From the NCBI RefSeq assembly GCF_001294645.1, contig NZ_CP011868.1, positions 5,332,001 through 5,396,000 of the forward strand: a stretch of 64,000 bases of DNA, written 5' to 3'. Positions 16,072-25,319 of the stretch are shown here, in pieces. The position numbers and the translations under genes are program-made. This stretch comes from Pseudonocardia sp. HH130629-09 (GTDB lineage: Bacteria > Actinomycetota > Actinomycetes > Mycobacteriales > Pseudonocardiaceae). Within the stretch, counting starts at the first letter, position 1. Every line of letters starts with the position of its first letter. Under the pieces are notes generated by a model. That model was not told the DNA's origin, did not search any database, and was given only the letters and a program-made list of their open reading frames with translations.

Positions 16072-17671
16072 GCCCGAGGATGCGCTCCAACCAGCGGGAG
16101 TAGCCGGGGTCGAGACGGGCGTCGGTGACCGCGCGGCCCTCGGCGAGGCGCCGGTCCAGCGCCGCCCGGACCTGCGGGGCGACCTCCGGCTTCGCGAACA
16201 CGAGCTGGAAGTACGTCGGGCGCATCTGCGCGACGCCGACGAGCTCGCGGCCGGCGAGGACCCGCGGCAGGTCGGTCCGCCACGAGCCCGGCGGCGGCAC
16301 CGGTGACCCGCTGGTCACCACCACGACCTGCGGGTCGTCGGCCAGCAGTACGTCGGTGGGGTTCGCGCCGTGCGCGATCCGCTCGTCGTTCAGGCCGATG
16401 TAGTCCGTGGTCCGCCAGCCGGAGAAGTACGGCATGGCTCCGGCGTCGGTCACCGCGAGGGTCCGCTCGCCCTCCGGGAGGTCGGTGTCGGCGAGCGCTA
16501 GCCCGACCGCGATGTGGGCGCGGCGCAGGTCGTCGCCGTAGTTGACCAGGGTCCGCGCGTCCGGGGCGAGGAGGCCCGCCGCCGCCGTCCAGACGACCCC
16601 GACCGCGGCGGCACCGGCCGCGACCCGCCGCACCTCGACGCCGTCGAGCGCCCACGCCGCGGCCAGGCACAGCATCGGGAAGCCGTGCCAGGCGAACCGG
16701 GACAGGTAGTCCATGGCGGGCGCCGACAGCGCCGGAATGATCCACAGCGCGGTGCAGCTCGCCAGCACCAGCGCGGCCGGGGCGGCTGTGCGCGGCCGCA
16801 GCAGTGCGGCGACGGCGAGCGCCAGCAGCGGCAGCAGGGTGGCCGCCGTCGTCTGGATCCAGCGGCCGTCGGTGGCGGCCTCCACCCTGACCTTCACGTA
16901 GAACGTGTTCGGCAGCAGGTGCCCGAAGTACGCCCGGCGCGCGGCCAGGTAGATCCCGCCGGCCACCGCGGCCCCCGCGGTCGCGACCCACACGGACCGG
17001 TCGGTGCGCCGCACCCACAGGAGCACCGCCAGAGCGGGCAGCACGCCGAGCACGCCGTCCGGGCGCAGCGTCCCCGCGAGCAGCAGCAGGGCCGGGATCT
17101 CCCAACTCCGCGCCGCCGCGTCCCGGTCGCGCAGCAGCCGGGCCGCGAGGACCGTCGCGCGCAGCACGACCAGCGCGAACGGGGCGGTCTCCAGGCCCGA
17201 GTCGACGTGCACCCAGGTCGGCAGGAACAACACGAACGACCCGGCCGCGAGCCCCGCACCCGAGCGGGTCCGGGGCTCGGTGACGAGCACCCACACGATC
17301 GCCGCCGCACAGGCCGCGGCGGTCAGCTTCGACACCACCGGCAGCGGCACCCCGAGCCACACCCACGGCGCGTGCCACACCATCCAGGTGAAGTTCGTGA
17401 ACCCCTCCACCGGGTCCTGCCCGGGGTTCCAGGTCGGGCCGGAACCGTGTGCGAGGTTCGCGCTGTACCGGTAGGTGATATAGGCGTCGTCGACGGTCAC
17501 CGACCAGCACGCCCACACCCCGACCGCGAGCGCGACGAGCGCGGCGGCCAGCAGCACCGGCCGGTCGGTCGCCCACCGGCCGGCGCGCGCGAGCGGGTCG
17601 CGGTGGCGCCGGCTCGGACGCCCGTCGTTCGTGGGGTCCGCGGTGTCGCGGTCGTCGGTCGCGGGCGACAT
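16064..17671 (-). CDS. GT-C membrane glycosyltransferase, AftB-like
   Basis: A 535-residue protein with about ten hydrophobic helices. An early extracytoplasmic acidic motif SVTVDDAYITYRYSANL is followed by WNPGQDPVEGFTNFTWMVW, the pattern of polyprenyl-phosphate-dependent GT-C enzymes that includes mycobacterial AftB (terminal beta-1,2-arabinofuranosyltransferase). A C-terminal soluble domain follows (RTLAVTDAGAMPYFSGW). ATG 17671 is preceded by GAGAAT at 7 nt and no Shine-Dalgarno sequence. The locus supports a role in arabinan completion, but similar proteins of other specificity are common, so aftB is not assigned. Confidence 0.8.
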   Translation of the reverse strand: MSPATDDRDTADPTNDGRPSRRHRDPLARAGRWATDRPVLLAAALVALAVGVWACWSVTVDDAYITYRYSANLAHGSGPTWNPGQDPVEGFTNFTWMVWHAPWVWLGVPLPVVSKLTAAACAAAIVWVLVTEPRTRSGAGLAAGSFVLFLPTWVHVDSGLETAPFALVVLRATVLAARLLRDRDAAARSWEIPALLLLAGTLRPDGVLGVLPALAVLLWVRRTDRSVWVATAGAAVAGGIYLAARRAYFGHLLPNTFYVKVRVEAATDGRWIQTTAATLLPLLALAVAALLRPRTAAPAALVLASCTALWIIPALSAPAMDYLSRFAWHGFPMLCLAAAWALDGVEVRRVAAGAAAVGVVWTAAAGLLAPDARTLVNYGDDLRRAHIAVGLALADTDLPEGERTLAVTDAGAMPYFSGWRTTDYIGLNDERIAHGANPTDVLLADDPQVVVVTSGSPVPPPGSWRTDLPRVLAGRELVGVAQMRPTYFQLVFAKPEVAPQVRAALDRRLAEGRAVTDARLDPGYSRWLERILGLS

Positions 17672-17726
17672 GCGCGGGATTCTCGCGCACCGATGAGTGC
17701 GCGCCCGCGCCGCGGTCCTACCGGGC

Positions 17727-18125
17727 ATGAGCACACCCACACAGCGCCCCACCACCCTGAACGACATCGGCGTCGTCATGTTCACCGTCGCCGACCAGGA
17801 CGCCGCCCTGGACTTCTACACCCGCCTGCTCGGGTTCGAGGTCCGCGGCGACACCCGGTTCGGCGAGAACGACGAGTACCGCTGGCTCGAGGTCGCCCCG
17901 CCCGGCTCGACCGCCCGGCTCGCGCTCAACCCGCCGATGTACGACGAACCCGGCGGCAGCGCGATCGGCGTCGAGGCCCCCGACCTGGCCGCCGAGCACG
18001 CCCGGCTGACCGAGCTCGGCGTCGCCGATCTGGAGCCGCTGCCCACCGCCGACACCCCCGGCGTCCCGCGGCTGTTCATGCTCCGCGACCCGGACGGCAA
18101 CGTGATCACCGTCGTCGAGGTGTGA
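17727..18125 (+). CDS. VOC/glyoxalase-fold protein
   Basis: A 132-residue vicinal-oxygen-chelate protein with two beta-alpha-beta-beta-beta halves: LNDIGVVMFTVADQDAALDFYTRLLGFEV and the C-terminal MLRDPDGNVITVVEV. Such small VOC proteins are dioxygenase-like, lyase-like or antibiotic-binding, and the substrate cannot be deduced. It lies alone between two minus-strand GT-C genes, and its 3' end is 4 bp from the aftA stop. ATG 17727 is used. Confidence 0.85.
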   Translation: MSTPTQRPTTLNDIGVVMFTVADQDAALDFYTRLLGFEVRGDTRFGENDEYRWLEVAPPGSTARLALNPPMYDEPGGSAIGVEAPDLAAEHARLTELGVADLEPLPTADTPGVPRLFMLRDPDGNVITVVEV

Positions 18126-18129
18126 GCCG

Positions 18130-19971
18130 TCAGGGCACCGGAGGCACCCCGGCCCGCACCAGCACCGCGTACGGGCCGACGTCGCGGCGCTGCCAGGCCG
18201 GATCGTCGAACAGCTGCGGCGCGAACACCGCGGGCTCGGCGCCCTGGCGCGGGTCGGGGAACCGGTCCTGCGCCAGCGGCAGCCGCAGCGTCCCGTCGCC
18301 GGCCCGGTCCAGCACGAACACCGACGGTGCCCGTACGGGAGCGCGGTTCAGCGCGGCGAGCAGCCCTGCCGGGTCGGCCGCGGCCGCCCAGCGGCGGACC
18401 TCGTCGGTGCGGGCCGGGTGGTCCGCGAGCGGGTTCGCGTACTGCGGCTGCGACGCCTGGAACGCGAAGTACGGCGCGTAGCTGTGCAGGGTCGCGTTCG
18501 CGCTCGCGACGACGACCTCCCGCGGCGGGCGGCCGGTCAGGCCGTCGATCGTGGTGCGCAGCTCCCCGAGCCAGGCGTTCGCGTCCGCCGGGTCCCGTGA
18601 GCCGTCGGGCCGCGTCCCGTCGGGGCGGTAGTCCTGCGCGGTCCCGGTCCAGGCGTAGTCCGCCGGGACGGACTGCACCTGCCCGACGACGACCGCCGCG
18701 GCCAGCGCCGTCGCCACGGCCGCGCAGGTCCCGGCACGGACGCCCCGGTCGCGCAGGACGCCGGCCAGTGAGACGACCGCCCACACCGCCCCGCAGGCCA
18801 GCGCCGCGGTGAGGATCGGCTGGATGCGGAACGCCAGCAGCGTGCTCCCGAACGCCAGCGCCGCCGTCGACAGCAGGTACCAGACGTAGCCGCAGGCCGC
18901 GGTGACCCCCAGGGCACGCGCGACCGGGTCGGTGCGGAACCGCGCCACGACCCACACCGTGCCTAGCAGGCACAGCGCTCCGACCGGGGTCGCCTCCAGC
19001 ATCGGCAGCGGCCAGCGCGAGCCCGCCTCGGCGAGGAAGTGCTGACCCGCGCTGTAGGTGGGCTGCCCGGCTGAGGCCAGCAGATACGGGAGCCAGTGCA
19101 CCAGGGTCAGCGGCAGCGCTGCGGCGACGACCACCACGACGGTCACCGCGAGCGTCGCCGGCCGGGCGCGGCGGGTGACCAGCCCGTCGGCGGCCAGCAC
19201 CGTCAGCACGAACCCGGCGAACACCAGGATCTGGGTGTGGGTGACCGCGGCCAGCCCGAGGACGAGCCCGGCGAGCAGCGCCGTCCGGATCCAGGCGCCG
19301 CTCCGGCGCACCAGACGCAGCCCGAGCACGGCCAGCGGCGGGACGAGCGCCGCGGTCAGCCACGAGTACGGCGAGTACGCGGCCAGCGTCACGAACCCGG
19401 CCAGGGTGGTGGCGACGGCGGCCCCGACCGCCCGCGGCCGGGACGTCACCAGTGCCCACAACGCGTAGGTCAGCACGGAGGTGGCCGCCAACGTCGCGAT
19501 CGAGTACGGCTTGTGGAACGCCCAGGCGTCGACGCCCAGCAGCGCCGCCGCCCGCCCCCCGAGCCAGAACCACGCGGCCGGGTAGTACGGCGGCATGTCC
19601 GCGTAGGCGAAGTCCGCGAGCCGCGCCGAGTCCGCGAACCGGGTCAGGAACGCGACCCGGAACTGCTGGTCGCCGCCGACCCCGAACAGGTAGTGCGGGG
19701 TGTTCGCCAGGAGCAGTGTCAGCGGCACCGCGGGCAGTGCCGCCAGCCCCACCCACGCCAGCGGCGCGGCGACCAGCGGGGACCGGGCCCACGCCGCGGC
19801 CGCGAGCACCGCCGCGACGAGCGCCCCGCCGGTCGCGGTGAGCGCCAGGCCCACGTTCGACCCGGCCGGGACGGTGATCCGGTCGGCGACCAGCAGCCCG
19901 ACGGCCACCACCCCGACGGCGACGACCGGGCCGACGACCAGGTCGGCCGCGGCGAGGAGCCGTCGCGCCAC
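18130..19971 (-). CDS. aftA: Galactan 5-O-arabinofuranosyltransferase AftA
   Basis: A 613-residue GT-C enzyme that transfers the first arabinofuranose from decaprenyl-phosphoryl-arabinose onto galactan on the outer side of the membrane. Features shared with Mycobacterium tuberculosis AftA (Rv3792) include NTPHYLFGVGGDQQFR, ADMPPYYPAAWFWLGGR, STLLAFRIQPIL and the C-terminal soluble domain with YANPLADHPART and DVGPYAVLV. There are about 11-13 hydrophobic helices. GTG 19971 begins 2 nt after the methyltransferase stop, implying co-translation. Confidence 0.92.
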   Translation of the reverse strand: MARRLLAAADLVVGPVVAVGVVAVGLLVADRITVPAGSNVGLALTATGGALVAAVLAAAAWARSPLVAAPLAWVGLAALPAVPLTLLLANTPHYLFGVGGDQQFRVAFLTRFADSARLADFAYADMPPYYPAAWFWLGGRAAALLGVDAWAFHKPYSIATLAATSVLTYALWALVTSRPRAVGAAVATTLAGFVTLAAYSPYSWLTAALVPPLAVLGLRLVRRSGAWIRTALLAGLVLGLAAVTHTQILVFAGFVLTVLAADGLVTRRARPATLAVTVVVVVAAALPLTLVHWLPYLLASAGQPTYSAGQHFLAEAGSRWPLPMLEATPVGALCLLGTVWVVARFRTDPVARALGVTAACGYVWYLLSTAALAFGSTLLAFRIQPILTAALACGAVWAVVSLAGVLRDRGVRAGTCAAVATALAAAVVVGQVQSVPADYAWTGTAQDYRPDGTRPDGSRDPADANAWLGELRTTIDGLTGRPPREVVVASANATLHSYAPYFAFQASQPQYANPLADHPARTDEVRRWAAAADPAGLLAALNRAPVRAPSVFVLDRAGDGTLRLPLAQDRFPDPRQGAEPAVFAPQLFDDPAWQRRDVGPYAVLVRAGVPPVP

Positions 19972-19973
19972 GG

Positions 19974-20741
19974 TCAGTGCTGCTTCTTCTTCACGGCGAC
20001 GACGAGGAACGCCTTCGAGATCGCCCACAGCGGCGGGAACCGGCGCAGCGCCGCCACCCCGAGCGAGTACAGCCGGGATCCGCCGCCCTCGGCGAGGCTC
20101 ACGTCGCCGGGCACGGTGAACCGCGCGTCGAGATCGGTTCGCTGCGCGAGCAGCCGGCGCATCCGCAGGTAGCTCGGGGCGTAGCTGGCGTCGGTGTAGT
20201 CGCTGCCGCGCCCCGACCAGCGCAGGTAGCGGGTCGCCAGCGGCAGCGGGAGCCACGCGAGGAACGGCAGCGAGTAGTGCGCCTCGATCGGCCACCACCG
20301 GTTCGGCACCAGGATGTAGGCGACGCCGCCGGGCCGCAGGCAGGACGCGATCCGCTCCAACGCGTCGGGCTGGTCGTCGAGGTGCTCCAGGACGTTGTCG
20401 AGCACGGCCACGTCGAAGGCCCCGGCGTCGTCGCCGTGGCCGAAGTCGCCGATGCCCTGGACACGGAACGTGAAGTTCTCGCGGCCGCCCTCGGCGGCCA
20501 GCCGGGTCGCCTCGGCGGCCAGAGCACCGTTCGGCTCGATGCCGACGACCTCCCGGCACAGGCCCGCGAGCTCGAGTGCGGTGTAGCCGTACCCGCAGCC
20601 GAGATCGACCACCCGTGCGTCACGGAACGGCACGTCGAGAGCGGGTTCGGTGGTGATCGCGATCTGCTTCGCGAAGCCGGTCGCGAGCCTGCGGCGCTCG
20701 ACCATCCGCAGGGAGCGTTCGTACTCGGGGAGTTCGGTCAC
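19974..20741 (-). CDS. Class I SAM-dependent methyltransferase
   Basis: A 255-residue Rossmann methyltransferase with motif I VVDLGCGYGYTALEL, an acidic loop EVVGIEPNG, and motif IV/post-I LDNVLEHLDDQPDALERI, then LRPGGVAYILVPN. The C-terminus ends in KKKQH. GTG 20741 has GGAG 5 nt upstream. It is located between a GT-C protein and aftA, so it may methylate a cell-wall glycan or a lipid-linked intermediate; the substrate is unknown. Confidence 0.88.
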   Translation of the reverse strand: MTELPEYERSLRMVERRRLATGFAKQIAITTEPALDVPFRDARVVDLGCGYGYTALELAGLCREVVGIEPNGALAAEATRLAAEGGRENFTFRVQGIGDFGHGDDAGAFDVAVLDNVLEHLDDQPDALERIASCLRPGGVAYILVPNRWWPIEAHYSLPFLAWLPLPLATRYLRWSGRGSDYTDASYAPSYLRMRRLLAQRTDLDARFTVPGDVSLAEGGGSRLYSLGVAALRRFPPLWAISKAFLVVAVKKKQH

Positions 20742-20768
20742 GTGGGCTCCGTCGAGGGCGTCGGGGGG

Positions 20769-22985
20769 TCACCCACCGTACGGGGACGGGGACGGGGCGT
20801 CGGGACCGGGCGGGGCGAACGCCTGGGCCTGCGGGGTGGCCGGCGCGCCCGGTGTGCAGGCCGTCAGCCGCCAGAGTTCCTGGCCCCCGCCCGTCGCGAC
20901 GAGCTCGAACCCGGGCACCGGTGCGATGTCGTGCAGACCCGGGTACCAGCGGGCGCCGCCGTGGTTCGGCCAGAACGTGATCGGCCCCGTCAACAGCCAG
21001 TCGACGCCCAGGTCGGCGGCCGCCGTGCAGACGGCCGGGTCGGTCCCGACGTCGCGGAACCGCGTCGCCAGCAGCGTCTGCTCCGGGGTCCAGTTGCCGA
21101 TGAGGTGCGGGAACAGGACCCGGCGGCCGGTCAGCGGGAACAGCAGTGCGTCGCCGGTGAACGGGTCCGCGGCCACGACGTCGTCGGGGCCGACGATCCG
21201 GCCGACCTCGTCGAGGAACTCGCGCTGCCCCGGTTCGAGGAGCGGGTCGGTCGGCTGCCGGTACGGCCCGGCCAGGACGTCGGCGTGCGTCGCCACCGAC
21301 ATCCCGCCGGTCGTGGCGACGACGACCGCGAGCAGCGCCGCCGCGAGCGCGGGGGCGACCACCCGGCGCCGCGCCAGGGCCGCGGTGCGCGGGATCCGCA
21401 GCAGCACGTGGCGCAGGACCGACGCGAGGGCGCACAGCCCGACCACGGCCAGCACGGCCCCGGTGACGGGCACCATCGCCGCCAGCCGGTAGGAGTCGTT
21501 GTACCAGGCACCGGTGAGAGCGGCGGAGGTCTTCCCGTCGTCGGCCGCGGCCAGCACGTAGAGCGAGCCGGAGGCGAGGTGCGCGGGTACCAGCCACGAG
21601 GTCGCGACGCGCCGCAGCGCGGTCACCGCGCCGACGACGACCAGCACCGACAGCACGACGAGCTCGGGACGGCCGTTGGGGGAGTTGAACAGCACCTGCC
21701 CGATCGCCGTCGGCACGTCGGTGAACGCGGGCCAGTCGAAGCTGCGGACCCCGGCGGTCAGCGGCGAGGCCGTCATGAACCACAGGACGGCGGCGACGAT
21801 CCCGGCGACGCCGACCGCGGCCAGCACCGGCTGCCAGAACCGGCGGGTGAGCAGCCGTCGCCGGGCGAGCACGCCGATGCCCCACAGCACCGGGAACAGG
21901 CCGAGCACCGCGAGGCTGAACAACGCGTTCGGGTGGGCGAGACCGAGCGCGGGGAGTGTCAGGACCAGGGTGAATGCCGCCCGGCCTGCGCCGATCACGC
22001 TGCGCTCGGCCACCCCGACGACGGCCAGCAGCAGCGTCAGGTACCCGGGCAGCAGCGCCACCCCGAGCAGGTTCGGCCACAGCACCCCGAACGACATGAG
22101 CGCCCATGGCAGCGCGGTGAACCCGGTCGCGAGCACCGGCGCGGCCAGCGCGGCACCGGCCGACGGGCCCATGACCTGACGGGTCAGCGCCGCCACGGAC
22201 AGCGGGAACACCACCCCCGCCACGACCCAGGCCGTCAGGTTGGTCGCGACCGGGACCCCGCTGCCGGACAGCATCGCGACCAGCGACACCAGGTCGTGCC
22301 AGCCCGCCGGGTACAGCGCCACCGCCGACGACGGGTTCGTCAGCGACCCCAGCGTCAGCGACGACGCGTCGCCGGACTGCAGGATGTGGGCGACGGCGTT
22401 GTAGTGGAAGACGCCGTCGTAGGTCGAGGACAGGCCGTCCACCGGGCCGAAGCCGAGCACCACCGTCCACCACGCCAGCCCGGCCGCGAGGACGACGCCC
22501 GCCGCGGCGGCGATCCCCGCCCGGCGGCCGTCGGTGCCGGCCCGCTGGGCCGAGGTCCGCCACACCTGGGGCATCGCGGCCGTCATCGGTTCGGGGCGCT
22601 TGGCGAACTGGCCCCTCGGGGTGCGGACGCGGTCCAGCGCGGCCCGGAGCCGCCGTCCCGGGGCCCACGACCGCAGCGCCGTCCGCCAGCCCCGGTGCAG
22701 CGCGCTGCCGGGCGGCCGCCGGGCGACGAAGGCCCTGAACAGCCCGCCGAGCAGTGCGAGCACGACCGCGACGCCCAGCGGCACCCACGGCCCCCAGCGC
22801 ACCCCGGCGAGGGTGCCCAGCACGGCCGTGGACGAGATCACCGCGGTCGACACGACCGGTGCGAGACCCCACGCCGTGACGCCCCGGACCCCGCACGCCC
22901 GCAGCACGAGCAGACCGGGCCCGACCACCCAGAACACCGCGATGAGCGCGGTGGGTAGCGCGGACAGCCAGGTGGGTCCGGCCAT
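20769..22985 (-). CDS. Multi-spanning GT-C-like membrane protein (DUF6541-type), copy A
   Basis: A 738-residue membrane protein with 14 or more hydrophobic segments and a final soluble region of about 150 residues. Conserved pieces include STYDGVFHYNAVAHIL, YPAGWHDLVSLVA, VLWPNLLGVALLPGYL, GAWYNDSYRLAAMVPV and DDVVAADPFTGDALLFPL. The same pieces recur in order in the adjacent gene 23120-25204, so the two are tandem paralogues. They resemble the actinobacterial DUF6541 family, whose enzymatic role is not established; a polyprenyl-sugar transferase is the likely class. ATG 22985 has GAGAGGAG upstream. Confidence 0.85.
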   Translation of the reverse strand: MAGPTWLSALPTALIAVFWVVGPGLLVLRACGVRGVTAWGLAPVVSTAVISSTAVLGTLAGVRWGPWVPLGVAVVLALLGGLFRAFVARRPPGSALHRGWRTALRSWAPGRRLRAALDRVRTPRGQFAKRPEPMTAAMPQVWRTSAQRAGTDGRRAGIAAAAGVVLAAGLAWWTVVLGFGPVDGLSSTYDGVFHYNAVAHILQSGDASSLTLGSLTNPSSAVALYPAGWHDLVSLVAMLSGSGVPVATNLTAWVVAGVVFPLSVAALTRQVMGPSAGAALAAPVLATGFTALPWALMSFGVLWPNLLGVALLPGYLTLLLAVVGVAERSVIGAGRAAFTLVLTLPALGLAHPNALFSLAVLGLFPVLWGIGVLARRRLLTRRFWQPVLAAVGVAGIVAAVLWFMTASPLTAGVRSFDWPAFTDVPTAIGQVLFNSPNGRPELVVLSVLVVVGAVTALRRVATSWLVPAHLASGSLYVLAAADDGKTSAALTGAWYNDSYRLAAMVPVTGAVLAVVGLCALASVLRHVLLRIPRTAALARRRVVAPALAAALLAVVVATTGGMSVATHADVLAGPYRQPTDPLLEPGQREFLDEVGRIVGPDDVVAADPFTGDALLFPLTGRRVLFPHLIGNWTPEQTLLATRFRDVGTDPAVCTAAADLGVDWLLTGPITFWPNHGGARWYPGLHDIAPVPGFELVATGGGQELWRLTACTPGAPATPQAQAFAPPGPDAPSPSPYGG

Positions 22986-23119
22986 CGAGGTCGCGGCTCC
23001 TCTCCCGGCGCCGGTCCCGGAGCCGTCGACGACCCACCGGACCCGATTCCCGGCGCTGGCCGGTCTCGGAGACTACCGGCGGCCGTGCGGCCCCGCCGGT
23101 CCCGTGCCCGACCGGGTGG

Positions 23120-25204
23120 TCACGAACCGACGGCCCGACCGGCGTCGCAGGCGGTGATGCGCCAGAGCGCGTTGTCGCCGTCGCGGGCGAGCAGCTCGAA
23201 CCCGTCGGCGTCGGTGAGGTCGTCGAGGCCGGGCCACTGCAGCGCCAGCGGGTCCGGCTGCCAGAACGTCGGCGGTGCCGTGATCACGTACCCGGTCCCG
23301 GTCTCGGCGACGGCCGCGCACACCGCGGGGTCGTTCGACGCGTCGCGCAGCCGCTCGGCGATGACCTGCTGGTCCGGCGACCACACCCCGGTCAGGTGCG
23401 GGAACAGCACCTGCCGGTCGGTGAGCGGCCACAGCATCGCGGTACCGGCCCACGGGTTCTGCGCCACCACCGCGTCCGAGGGCAGCAGCTCGCCCGCCTC
23501 GCGCAGGAACCGCGCCTGCTCCGGGCCGACCAGCACCTCCTCCGGCGTCTGGTAGATCGCGGCGAGCGAGTCGACGTGCGAGCGCTGGTAGAGCCCACCC
23601 GAGGTGACGACGACCGCGATCACCCCGATCGCGACGAGCACCGCGGCCCGCGGCCGGGGCAGCCCGGCGACGGCGGGTGCGGCCCGGGTGAGGCGGTCGC
23701 GTACCAGGCAGGCGAGGCTGCGGGCCAGCGAGCACAGCGCGACCAGGCCGAGCGCGGCGAGCGGGGCCGCGGTGACCGGGACGAGCGCGGCGATCCGGGG
23801 CGAGTCGTTGTACCAGACCCCGGTCCACACCGAGGACCACGTGGTGGCGCCGATGACGTAGAGCGTGCAGACCATCAGGTGCGCCGGGACCAGCCAGGAC
23901 GTCCGGGCCCGGCGTAGCGCCCACACCGCGCCGGCCACTGTGAGCACCGCGATCGACCAGGCCGGGGCGTTGTCCTCGGGGCTGTGCAGCACCGCGTTCC
24001 ACACGGCGTCGGTGACCGAGAACTCCGGTTCCCAGTAGTAGCCGCGGATCCCGTCCAGGGCGGGGGAGGCGAACATGAACCAGCCGACGCCGCCGAGCGC
24101 GGCGAGTACGACCGGCACCGCCGTGACCGCGCGCACGGTGGGCCACGTGCCGCCGCGCAGCCCGCGGCGCACCGCGCCCACGAGTCCCCACAGGATCGGC
24201 GGCACCGCGACGACCACCGCGCCGAACAACGCGTTCGGGTGCGCGAACCCCAGCGCGACGACGGCGGCCACCGCCGGGAACCAGCGCGCCACCCGTCCCG
24301 GGGGGAGCGGCCCCGGCCGGGCGGGGGACACCGGGTCCGGCCCGAGCCCCGGACGCGCGGCGAGCGCCGTCGCCGCCAGCGCGGCCGGGACCAGGGAGAC
24401 GCCGAGCAGGTTCGGCCACAGCGCGCCGTAGGTGACCAGCGTCCACGGGAACGCGACGAAGCCGAGTGCCAGCACCGGGGCGGCGAGCGCAGCACCGGCC
24501 GAGCGCCCGACGAGCGTCCGCACGAGGAACAGCACCGACAGCGGCCAGACCAGCAGCGTGGTGACCAGGGCGACCACGTTCGACGCGACGACGATCTCGC
24601 CGGGGCCGGGGGCCAGCGGCGCCACCAGCGAGACGACGTCGTGCCAGGCCGCGGGGTAGAAGCCGGGGGAGTTGACCAGGCCGCCGACGGTGAGCGACGA
24701 GGCGTCGTGCGTCCCGAGAATCCGGGCGACGGCGTTGTAGTGGAAGTTCGCGTCGAACGTCTGCGACAGCGCGTCGGGCCGGGCCATCCCGCGGACGGCC
24801 GCGCTGAACCCCAGCGCGCCGGCGGTCACCAGCCCGGTCAGTGCCGCGAGCCCGGTCCAGCGCCGGTCGGGTCCGCCGCGGAGCGGCGTCCGGAGCGACT
24901 CCTGGGCAGCGGCCCTCACCACGGTGGGTCGCGGCAGCAGCGGGAGGCCGATCACCAGCCGTCGCACACCCACCACGAGCAGCGCGAACGCCGCCGCCGC
25001 GATGGCCGGGGCGGCCCCGCTCCAGGGCACGCCCAGCAAGCTCGCGCCGACCGCGGAACCGGCGATCACGCCGACCGACAGCATCGGGGCGGCGCCCCAG
25101 GCGGCGATGCCGCGCAGACCGGCGGCGAGGCCGACCACCAGACCCGGGAGCGTGACCCAGGCGGCGGCCAGCACCACCAGGGGGACGGCGGACGACCAGC
25201 TCAC
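23120..25204 (-). CDS. Multi-spanning GT-C-like membrane protein (DUF6541-type), copy B
   Basis: A 694-residue paralogue of the downstream gene with the same landmarks (QTFDANFHYNAVARIL, YPAAWHDVVSLVAPL, ALWPNLLGVSLVPAAL, GVWYNDSPRIAALVPV, SDAVVAQNPWAGTAMLWPL). There are about 14 transmembrane segments and an extracytoplasmic C-terminal domain. GTG 25204 has GAGGAG 8 nt upstream, and a minus-strand TACCCT at 25270-25265 gives a leader of about 55 nt. It is divergent from glf, the galactofuranose donor enzyme, which supports a cell-wall role. Confidence 0.85.
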   Translation of the reverse strand: MSWSSAVPLVVLAAAWVTLPGLVVGLAAGLRGIAAWGAAPMLSVGVIAGSAVGASLLGVPWSGAAPAIAAAAFALLVVGVRRLVIGLPLLPRPTVVRAAAQESLRTPLRGGPDRRWTGLAALTGLVTAGALGFSAAVRGMARPDALSQTFDANFHYNAVARILGTHDASSLTVGGLVNSPGFYPAAWHDVVSLVAPLAPGPGEIVVASNVVALVTTLLVWPLSVLFLVRTLVGRSAGAALAAPVLALGFVAFPWTLVTYGALWPNLLGVSLVPAALAATALAARPGLGPDPVSPARPGPLPPGRVARWFPAVAAVVALGFAHPNALFGAVVVAVPPILWGLVGAVRRGLRGGTWPTVRAVTAVPVVLAALGGVGWFMFASPALDGIRGYYWEPEFSVTDAVWNAVLHSPEDNAPAWSIAVLTVAGAVWALRRARTSWLVPAHLMVCTLYVIGATTWSSVWTGVWYNDSPRIAALVPVTAAPLAALGLVALCSLARSLACLVRDRLTRAAPAVAGLPRPRAAVLVAIGVIAVVVTSGGLYQRSHVDSLAAIYQTPEEVLVGPEQARFLREAGELLPSDAVVAQNPWAGTAMLWPLTDRQVLFPHLTGVWSPDQQVIAERLRDASNDPAVCAAVAETGTGYVITAPPTFWQPDPLALQWPGLDDLTDADGFELLARDGDNALWRITACDAGRAVGS

Positions 25205-25264
25205 GCCATCTTCTCCTCGGGCCACGACGGTGCCGGATACGTCCGCTTCTCCGACCTGCCTGCG

Positions 25265-25311
25265 AGGGTACCGAAGCCGCCGGGTGCCCCGGATCACGCC
25301 TGCCCTACCCT
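25265..25311. promoter_or_regulatory. Divergent TACCCT boxes between glf and DUF6541 gene
   Basis: The plus-strand TACCCT at 25306-25311 lies 8 nt before GTG 25320 of glf. The minus-strand TACCCT at 25270-25265 serves the gene starting at 25204. No clear -35 boxes were seen. Confidence 0.5.
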
Positions 25312-25319
25312 CGATGGCC

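Noticed and set aside
16064..17671. Firm assignment as aftB
   Set aside because: The DDAYITYRY and PVEGFTN pattern is shared by many GT-C proteins of different specificity; only AftB-like is justified.
17727..17729. Leaderless promoter for the VOC gene
   Set aside because: The nearby TACCGG lacks the final T and is only 2 nt from the ATG.
19977..22958. Open frame of about 990 codons on the plus strand opposite the methyltransferase and GT-C gene
   Set aside because: The translated text is Arg/Gly/Gln-rich without domains, while the minus strand encodes clear conserved proteins.
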